64,000 nt of DNA from Helicoverpa zea (Eukaryota > Arthropoda > Insecta > Lepidoptera > Noctuidae), in contig NC_061474.1 of assembly GCF_022581195.2 (NCBI RefSeq), positions 1,116,001-1,180,000 of the forward strand, in the 5' to 3' direction. Of this stretch, positions 56,752-64,000 are shown piece by piece (within the stretch, counting starts at the first letter, position 1; every line of letters begins with the position of its first letter). The notes under the pieces are model-generated. The model was not told the DNA's origin. It saw only the letters and a program-made list of their open reading frames with translations, and ran no database searches. The position numbers and the translations under genes are program-made.

Positions 56752-56884
56752 ATAAGTATTATGAAAGTGAACAGTTTATTTGTTCTAATCTTAGAAATTC
56801 AAAAATGTGTAAGCTGTTTTGTACACGGATAGTGTACTTAAATCACAACAATCAATAATTTATAAAGAAAAAAATTTTAAAGTG

Positions 56885-57005
56885 TGTTACTTCTTAAGAC
56901 GCAAACGGCTGAACGGATTTTGAGTGAACTTGGCTTATATATCAGAATAACACTACAAGTTATGATTGCTGCTGACGGAAGCTAACAGATATAGTATTAT
57001 TTGTA
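56885..57005 (+). repeat. repeat L-like fragment
   Basis: CAAACGGCTGAACGGATTTT and 'gctgctgacggaagctaaca' have the form of repeat L ends. Confidence 0.35.
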
Positions 57006-57337
57006 AGCATTGCCTATAGTTTATTTTTTTATTTAACTCTCAATAATTCGACGTAATAACCCAAAGTACCTACTAAGATATAAAAATAAATGAAGAAAAC
57101 AATTTTGTTACTAACAGTCGCAACTAATCACTCAAGGCGGTATTTTTCCTACATCTGCGGTGATTGATACAAAAACTTTTGATATACTTGTAAGATAACG
57201 ACAATATACTACTATGTATGTCCTCTCTCTTTGAAAGGGTAGGCAGAGGTATATAAGCCATATAGAACTTAAAAAAAATACCTAACAGTTTGAAAAATAC
57301 TGGTTTTAAAGAGCATGACAGATGGTTATCAAATACA

Positions 57338-57747
57338 TATCGGGTGTGTCGTACATAATCACATTAAATGAAATGCGTTAATATACTGGTTAATATATGT
57401 CCATTAACACAAAGAAAAAAGAAAAATACGTAAAAATAAAAAAATGCATTTTTCAAACAAAGTAAATAGAATAAAAATGTGCGAAAATTAGAACACCATA
57501 TAAAAGTCAGTCATTACAAACAACTATAATTCTCCCTTGAAAACTGACAGTTGTCAACTGATCAAAACATTCGATACTCTTAGCTTTAACCTTGCTTTAC
57601 ACATGATGTTGTAAATTATAAAAACGAAAAATGACTAATGTGGCTAAACCACTGATTGGATTAGGTTATTTTTTTTACAATTCGCCATAGAATATCATCA
57701 AGTATATGCGATATAATTTAATGTGATTGTGAACGACACACCCGATA
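57338..57747. mobile_element. MITE-G
   Basis: 410 bp with inverted ends TATCGGGTGTGTCGTACATA and GAACGACACACCCGATA, extended by AATCACATTAAAT / ATTTAATGTGATT. Interior AT-rich without a frame. Flanking duplication is not clear (CA on the left, TA on the right). Confidence 0.7.
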
Positions 57748-58196
57748 TAAGCATGAGGTCCAGAGTCCATGAAAGTGGCGAAATTTTTAAAGAACCAATA
57801 GCATTTCTACATTTAGTTACACTATACTGATTGACCAAGACTAGATAGCGAAATAGCGATATTTGCAGATTTTTCAAAATCTCCGCTGCGCTCCGCTTTA
57901 ACTGGGCCTTATGACAGTGTATAACATTACAAAGTATTAGGTACTTACAAATAACCCTTCAGAGACTTATAATACGTGCAGCCAAAGTATGTAACACTAC
58001 TCAATAACACAAATAAAAAACAAACAAAACACTATCTCACCAATCGATACCCAATATCATAAGAAAGCTTCATCAAAATCCCCGCATTTCTACAAGAAAC
58101 AACATTATACCTGTATACTAGTACTAAGTAGATTTTCAGCTCCCCAAAAACCTGAGACGTTCTTTCTACAGCTTGCGATGTAACGAGGTAAGGTGT
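57748..58196. other. unassigned sequence
   Basis: Nothing recognised. Confidence 0.35.
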
Positions 58197-58711
58197 CATG
58201 GAGAACTAAATTACTAGCGGAGGTGCCATAACGGAAAATCACCTAAGAAATTAGCGTCGCCAAAATAAGGGTGTTCGAGGAATGATTAATGTTACTGTCT
58301 CCACCTTTATATGCCTTCTTTGGAATCCAGCATTTTTTGTTATACCAAAAATTGTTGAAAGATGTCTCGAAGAACTTAAACTTAGTAGGTACTACTTACT
58401 CGTTAACTCGTTAACTTAACTCGTTCACTCATTGGCCAGTAAATCTGGCAATCGGTCTTACCAAGGGATATTGGGTTGCCAGGTTGAGGAGATCAGATAA
58501 ATAGGCAGTCGCTCCTTGCCTTCCTTGCTTCCTTTAAAACACTGGTACTCAGCTGCAACCGGTGTACTTCCAGCCGATCTTTACATAGTTGGGAAAAGGC
58601 CTGGCAAATGAAGATGACAGTTCACTCATAACTGATCTCCGTACGTATTTGATCTAGTAGGTGTCTAACCTACCTACATTATGTCATCTCCACTGATCTT
58701 TCCTTCCTCCC
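58197..58711 (+). mobile_element. MITE-A copy 5 with nested SINE-A
   Basis: Starts CATGGAGAACTAAATTACTA-GCGGAGGTG, ends ATTATGTCATCTCC...TTTCCTTCCTCC. A SINE-A 3' half (58455-58615; GGATATTGGGTTGCCAGGTT, GTTGGGAAAAGGCCTGGCAA) lies inside. Confidence 0.7.
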
Positions 58712-58892
58712 TTCGAACTTTGAAACCCGCCCCTGTTTTGTAATATCAAAAACCATTGACAGATATCTTAAAGAACCCGAGCATCTCATTAGTTAACTCG
58801 TAACTGATCCTTTTCTTCACGCATTTGACCTACGTTCGTTTGACCTACCTGGCCCATGGCATCTCCATTCTCTGCTCACTCCGTGTAAGGTA
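58712..58892 (+). mobile_element. MITE-A copy 6, 3' half only
   Basis: Adjacent to copy 5 in the same orientation: AACCCGAGCATCTCATTAGT ... CCATGGCATCTCCATTCTCT-GCTCACTCCGTG. A tandem arrangement or partial duplication of copy 5 is possible. Confidence 0.6.
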
Positions 58893-59629
58893 CAAAGCCT
58901 ATTATGGTCCGGCACGTAAGGCAGTTCGATGAATGGACGGCACGTACATATGCTCTTTACAAATCGAGCACCTGACGATTGGGTGGGCGCGTTTGAACTG
59001 GACAGTTGAGTGGAGTCAGTGACTGGACTGGCATTGTAAATTTTAGGAAGTTAGTGAGTTACATCTTTGGACGTAAAATAGCTTTTGACAACAGTTTCAC
59101 TCATGGTCCCATAGGAACTACTCGGCGCACCTGAATAAAAGTAGTCTACAGCCTTCCTCGATATGTGGGCTATCTGCATTGAAAGATTTTGTCAATCCAA
59201 TCCAGTAGGACCGAGGATTAGTGTGTCCGAGCAGAAAAATAAACTCTTCAGCTTTATAACATTACTATAAATATTTACATACAGACCTACATACTTTGTG
59301 TCAACTTTGCTGACCGTTTTTAAAAGCACTAATTACCTACTTACTCCTATTTACTAAATTCATTTACCGACATAATGTTTGTAAACTAATGTAACATCAA
59401 ACCTCAGAATCCGTAACTATGGAACACAATACCGCTACATGAAAGTTTAACTACTTTGAACCGACCCCTTAAACGTGACCAGCTTAATTTATCAACTAGA
59501 AACTAACGATACTAATACCTAACTTAATTTTCCTTCTAAGCTCGAAATATTTCAAGCACTAATGCAATAATCTAATATACTCATTTTGCGTCACACGACC
59601 ACTTAGATAAAACTACACGCTTCTATTAT
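58893..59629. other. unassigned sequence
   Basis: A phrase at 59225-59275 (AAATAAACTCTTCAGCTTTA) recalls the end of repeat L on the minus strand. Nothing else recognised. Confidence 0.35.
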
Positions 59630-60255
59630 TAAGATTAACCACGAAATAAAAGTCATTTGAAAATAGGTACCCTTTTAACTTGCACTAAAATATGTGTAGT
59701 TATTGTGGTAAAATTTTGAGTGGGAACACACTGCGAACTTTTAGTCGGCTGATAGTTTGTTCGGGCTCATAAATCAGTATGAAGACGAATAAGATAGTAC
59801 GCACATTAGAAAGGTCAGGTATTTTGCCGATATCACACCGACTGAAAACTTTGATTGGAATAAAAAAAGCTAAACTTTGGGTCAACTGTTACTGTCGGCC
59901 GACTGTTTATAGTTCGGCCATTCAGAGAATGCGTTCCTGACACGTCGCGATTGAACTGACGACGTAACTACATTCATTGATTATTGATATAATAATGTTG
60001 TTTTAATGCTCCTCAATTGTTAAAACGGTAAACAACCAGCAAAAATATTTTTATCGTAACTGCAACGCCATTGCAAAGTTACGTCGTCAGTTCAATCGCG
60101 ACGTGTCAGGAACGCATTCTCTGAATGGCCGAACTTTAGTCTCCAATATGACTCATGACAATGTACTCTTACAAAGATTAACAAAAAAAAAAGTCATTTA
60201 AAAATACTCTTTCAGTTGCACTAAAACGTAATTATTTTGGCAAAATTTAATGGAA
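59630..60255. mobile_element. MITE-B copy 3 between diverged direct repeats
   Basis: MITE-B ends ACACACTGCGAACTTTTAGT-CGGC (59726) and TGTCGGCCGACTGTTTA (59893) are visible, the right end interrupted by MITE-C. On both sides lie diverged direct repeats of some 80-90 bp, left 59630-59720 and right about 60174-60252 (shared phrases AAGATTAAC, AAGTCATTT, TTGCACTAAAA, ATT-TGG-AAAATTT). Confidence 0.6.
59908..60138. mobile_element. MITE-C copy 2 inserted in MITE-B
   Basis: 227 bp (59910-60136) between TA dinucleotides, inside the MITE-B end GACTGTTTAGTCT, which is intact elsewhere (62720-62732). It differs from copy 1 at about three bases, one at its last position. Confidence 0.88.
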
Positions 60256-60859
60256 AAGCTTAATTCAAAATGTTCAGTATTAAGTGCAGTATTATTCTAA
60301 TTACGTTCACTGGTACCTTGTCTTAATTATTTGCTAGCCAGTCAAGTAGCTTACCCCGAATTTAGTACTAATATCATATGAGATTACTTAACTAAATTAA
60401 TGTTTTTACCTTCGTTAGATTTCAGGCTTGCACAATGATTAATTATTTACGTTTTTGTTTTGAATTATGGGATAGTTCATTTATCATCGCTTGATACTTT
60501 GTTTCTTCAGAAACTTGACAGACTCGTGTCAGCTTTTCTATTTAAATTAGAAGCATTTTGTACTGTGAAAAGATTTAAATATGTCACGTGTAATATTGTA
60601 ATTATATCATTTAATATAGTACCCAGGTGCCAGCAAAATTAACACACAAAATCAATTTTAGTTTACTAAATGAATTAACTAAAATTGACTGCTCAACTAG
60701 CCCACTTTACTACCCCACTGGACGATACTAAACGCAGCACCACTTATTCAACTGAAGTCCAGTACTAGCTACTATCAAATCCCTTCTAGAAAGTTCGAGA
60801 TATTTTGTACTATTTGACGAATTGGACACTTCGATTCAACAAATGTGAAATAGAGGAAC
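60256..60859. other. unassigned AT-rich sequence
   Basis: Nothing recognised. Confidence 0.35.
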
Positions 60860-61349
60860 CATGGAGAAAAAAATGACTAGCGGAGGTGCCATAACGGAAA
60901 GTCTTCTAAGAAAGGACGATGCATGCCTTAAAACGTCCCCACCTTCCATTAGACTTGAAATCAGTGTGGATAGACTCAAGAGACATTTCTTATTATGACG
61001 ACATATTTCAAATATATGGGGTTTAGGAAATAAACGACATTATAAAATCCATTATAATCAATTAGCATTAAGTTTATCTATTAACCAATTACTCGGATAG
61101 GCCGATTTCGATTATTATTTCTTTGATAGAGAGAAGCTACCTGAAACTTAGTGCTATTTAGTTTCCATCAAGATCTGAATAGTATTTATTGAGCTATCAT
61201 CGGTTATAAGAATCGATTCGAAGAGATGTGTAAGAGGATTTCTTATGAACACCTTCACCATGTCTAACAGAGTTGGACCTAGTGTCATCGGAAGCTCTTG
61301 ACCTACCTGCATTATAACATCTCCGCTCATCTTTCCTTACTTCATAAGA
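60860..61349 (+). mobile_element. MITE-A copy 7, diverged interior
   Basis: Starts CATGGAGAAAAAAATGACTA-GCGGAGGTG and ends ATTATAACATCTCCGCTCAT-CTTTCCTTACTTC. The interior matches poorly, so it may hold another insertion or be a different subtype. Confidence 0.6.
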
Positions 61350-61659
61350 GGTACGAATGGAAATTGAAAGGAATGCGAAGTGAGGTATTGAATGCAAGTT
61401 ACTCCTGAATAGTTATGAACCCAAATAAGATTTTGAAGGCAAGGTTTTTTGTACAAAAGTTCAATTTGTTGAGAATTGATTTGTGTATGCTTGTTCGGTT
61501 CGCACGTATCGAATGAAATCACGATTTTTAAGAAAATAAAATGTCTGTATGGCTATGCTAAATCGGTTTGTGGATCAATTTAACTTGAAATTTGTTTGCA
61601 TTTTAGGATAATTGAGTAATCCATTACACCATTACGTGCCGCTTTTATTTGACTAGTGA
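61350..61659. other. unassigned sequence
   Basis: Nothing recognised. Confidence 0.3.
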
Positions 61660-61895
61660 TTGCCTAGTGACTGGTTAAAGCAACTTCTAAATACGAGTAT
61701 GTGGGCTAGATTCCAGGTCATGCAAGAATCTTAACGTTATAATTATGTTTGTTTTAAATATATTTTACGCCAATAATCGAATTAAGATGACGGATAGTAT
61801 CTTGAGGAAACCTTTCAGGAAATATTTCAGAGTCTGAAATGTCAATTCGCCAAGCCGTATTCCTTTTCTGTATGGGAAGAGGCCTGTGGTGACAA
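61660..61895 (+). repeat. SINE-B, strongly diverged
   Basis: GATTGCCTAGTGACTGGTTA and GATTCCAGGTCATGCAAG recall the head; AGTATCTTGAGGAAACCTTT and 'gggaagaggcctgtggtgac' recall the body. Confidence 0.5.
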
Positions 61896-62219
61896 AGTAA
61901 AAAAATAATATACTATTCGGTAGCCCAATGGTAAGTGTCTTGTGTTAACCTAGCTTGTTATAAGTAAGAAAAAAATCTCAAGAATTCTCTAACAAACTTT
62001 TTTTGTAGACACCTACTTAACTCAAACTTAAACACCACTTGAAAATAACTTGATTAAACATAACACAGTCGCTTATGTAAAACGGAAGCCAACTAATTCC
62101 ACTAGGCTTGCTCTATGTTGCTAATTGCTCCCGAAATTAGCTTAGTGAAGCTAAAGTTAGCTAAACTCCACATCGCTAGTAGAATACAAATGAGAATTCC
62201 ACATTTAATATTACTCCTG
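61896..62219. other. unassigned sequence
   Basis: Nothing recognised. Confidence 0.3.
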
Positions 62220-62224
62220 ATTAT

Positions 62225-62760
62225 GGCCGTAAGAGTACATGTATACTGCGAACTTTTCAACCGACTTCCCAAAAAGGAGAAGTCTCAATTCGTCGGGATC
62301 ATTTTTTTTAAATGTGGATCGAAACTCTGAGAAATCGAGGGCAACTCTCGAAGATTGTAGGCATGCATATTGTAAAAACTTGACACTCAGGTGTATGTCT
62401 GATAACATAATACAGCAGTGAAGGTTTAGAGCTGACCTGATGATGGACATGAGAGAAGATCGAGGGAACTCGGCAGCGGTATATATTAACTTCCTCGTGT
62501 TTGGGCTTATATTATATTATTTGTATTGACGTGAACTTTCCACCAAAGCGAATAGTGACAACGTGTCTTCAAAATTAAAAATAAATATAATATATCGGCC
62601 GATAGTTTGTATGGGCTCATAAATCAGTACTAAGTAGAATGGTAGTACGCACATTACAAAAATCAGGTATTTAGCCGGTATGACACCGACTGCATGAGAA
62701 CAATCGGTCAACTGTCGGCCGACTGTTTAGTCTGCAGTGTGCGGGTACTGTAAGAATTCT
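62225..62760. mobile_element. MITE-B copy 4 interrupted by repeat P
   Basis: Left end GTACATGTATACTGCGAACT (62235) and right end GTCGGCCGACTGTTTAGTCT-GCAGTGTGCGGGTACT. GTAAG lies at both borders (62229-62233 and 62749-62753), a possible 5-bp duplication. Repeat P fills 62256-62575. Confidence 0.65.
62256..62575 (+). repeat. repeat P, short copy
   Basis: CAACCGACTTCCCAAAAAGG ... ACTTGACACTCAGGTGTATG, then one 123-bp-type unit (GAGCTGACCTGATGATGGAC). It matches 3331-3960 apart from the array length. Confidence 0.7.
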
Positions 62761-63797
62761 TGATCATTCTATGTAGTGGTAGAATCATTAGAAAAATGCT
62801 TCTTGAATAAAGAGTAGTTGGAATAATTATAATGAGGACTACTTGTAGACACTGTGGTTTTTATTTACTCTTATTATTTTCATAGTTTTATGTTTATAAC
62901 GGTTAAATTAAGCACCTCTTGTTTTTGTGAAGTCGGTTTAAAAATGATATCTGATTTACAGCGAGGAAATAAATTAATGTGTTTATGTGTATGCCAAAAC
63001 TAAAATTATTGTACAGTTTTGAAACTGCTCATCAAAACTATTTATGATATAATATTCAGATATAAAACACTATTCGTTTTAGAAAATACCGGATTTTGTA
63101 CAGTTTATGTACTAAAGTTACTTTTTAGGTAATAATAATTACAGTGGGTGTTCACGCTGTTAACCGAATACTCATATTTCTATAAACACAACTTTGATTA
63201 ATTTTGTTGCTTTAAAAAAAATCATTTATGTGTCAACATTTTGACAAGTCAACTAGTAATATGTAACCCAGCTTGATGGTTACACACAAGATCACCGAAA
63301 AACAAAACTGTTCTCTTTCCTATTTTTCTTAAAACAACTGTTTACTTGGAACTTGATCGTTGTTTTAAGAAAAACTGACGTTTATGCTACATTCCATTAC
63401 CATACCATACATTACCAGGGATGTTAGGCCTAGACCTAGCCTTAAAAAAAAAGTAGTAAGTAGTTCCTGAGTTGTAGTAAGATGGTGTAAACGAAGCACG
63501 CATCACATTTGTTCAGTCCAGTCCCCGGAGAATTCATTACACTCCACGTTTACTGAATAAGAAGGTCCACGGTCCATTGGTCCTTTATACATTACATTTT
63601 ATGATTTTACTAGCCCTGGGATCGAACCGAGCAACTGCAGGTCACTTGAACTGGTTCGCTGTGTTACTTGAGACATTAGTGCATAAAATTAACTCTTTTA
63701 AAGCTGATTTTTCTCTCTCAGTTAAAAACAAAAACACGGTTTCCTTATGTATACATTGATCCTGGCCGATTTCGGCCACAGTGACTTGGATCTGCGC
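62761..63797. other. unassigned AT-rich sequence
   Basis: About 1 kb; a 'tgtgaagtcggtttaaaaat' phrase at 62927 may be a repeat P scrap on the minus strand. No gene recognised. Confidence 0.4.
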
Positions 63798-64000
63798 TTA
63801 ATTTTGAGAGCTTCGCTGGTGTGCTCTCCAGTGACTGACAAAGCCAATTTTTGCAGTGAATGTCCGTCCACATTCACTGCAAGTCAGCACTCCTCCGATA
63901 TAGGTGTATTGGATGGCCGCGGGTGGTCGGGCCTTCAGCTCATCTCGCCTAGCGTCGAGTTGTTCTCTCCGCCGGCTCTCAAACTCGCACACCTTGTCCT
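63798..64000 (-). CDS. partial LINE C-terminus with C2H2 zinc finger
   Basis: An open minus-strand frame enters from the window edge and stops at 63798-63800. The last residues form one C2H2 finger, CSECGRTFTAKIGFVSHWRAH (C-x2-C-x12-H-x3-H in form), preceded by an R/E-rich helix (RRREQLDARRDELKAR) and IGGVLT. A single finger closing an ORF like this is known at the C-terminus of several LINE families. Host zinc-finger gene exon is an alternative; the finger directly before the stop favours a LINE. Incomplete in this window. Confidence 0.55.
   Translation of the reverse strand, partial: DKVCEFESRRREQLDARRDELKARPPAAIQYTYIGGVLTCSECGRTFTAKIGFVSHWRAHQRSSQN

Overview
The window looks like a moth or butterfly (Lepidoptera) nuclear genome, and almost everything recognisable in it is transposable-element sequence. 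The basis is AT-rich intergenic or intronic DNA, tRNA-headed SINEs of a type I associate with lepidopterans, an R4/Dong-like LINE whose copies sit in (TAA)n tracts, an RTE-like LINE, an R1-like LINE fragment and several MITE families. I could not support any host protein-coding gene, rRNA, functional tRNA or CRISPR array. Family names rest on motifs I could read in the sequence, not on database searches.

Layout. 1-6.3 kb: SINE and MITE fragments, and the 3' UTR of an R1-like LINE split by a 1.2-kb composite insertion (123-bp tandem repeat plus a foldback). 6.36-13.9 kb: the main coding region. A (TAA)n tract has taken three LINE insertions in series: a full-length R4/Dong-type element with a 1309-codon reading frame, a 3'-UTR-only piece, and a 5'-truncated copy of a second R4/Dong lineage. 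The first reading frame is cut by an apparently intact Tc1-type transposon (DD34E transposase, 27-bp perfect terminal inverted repeats, TA target duplication); leaving the insert out of account, the two halves are in phase. 13.9-21.4 kb: one full SINE with target-site duplication, an RTE 3' end, otherwise unassigned. 21.4-23.5 kb: a 2083-bp element with terminal inverted repeats, a TTA duplication and inverted subterminal motif arrays, holding SINEs and a non-LTR RT relic. 24-37 kb: MITEs and SINEs nested in each other, and a LINE C-terminus next to another (TAA)n-flanked UTR piece. 37.7-39.0 kb: a SINE split by a 1107-bp foldback element with two 523-bp arms. 39-45 kb: fragments and a small MITE. 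45.2-46.9 kb: a 5'-truncated RTE-like LINE with a perfect 17-bp target duplication. 47-64 kb: further copies of the MITE families, an R1-like GC-rich fragment inserted in a SINE, and at the right edge the C-terminus of another LINE ending in a C2H2 zinc finger.

The autonomous coding units are reverse transcriptases with restriction-like endonuclease (R4/Dong), an RTE-type RT, an R1-type C-terminus and a Tc1 transposase. Non-autonomous SINEs and MITEs presumably used such enzymes, but no pairing inside this window is proven. Nested insertions give a relative order of events at many points: Tc1 after the R4/Dong element, the foldback after its SINE, the R1 fragment after its SINE, MITE-C after MITE-B. 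In the entries below I use working labels (SINE-A to E, MITE-A to G, repeat L, repeat P, repeat Q) defined by their own sequences.
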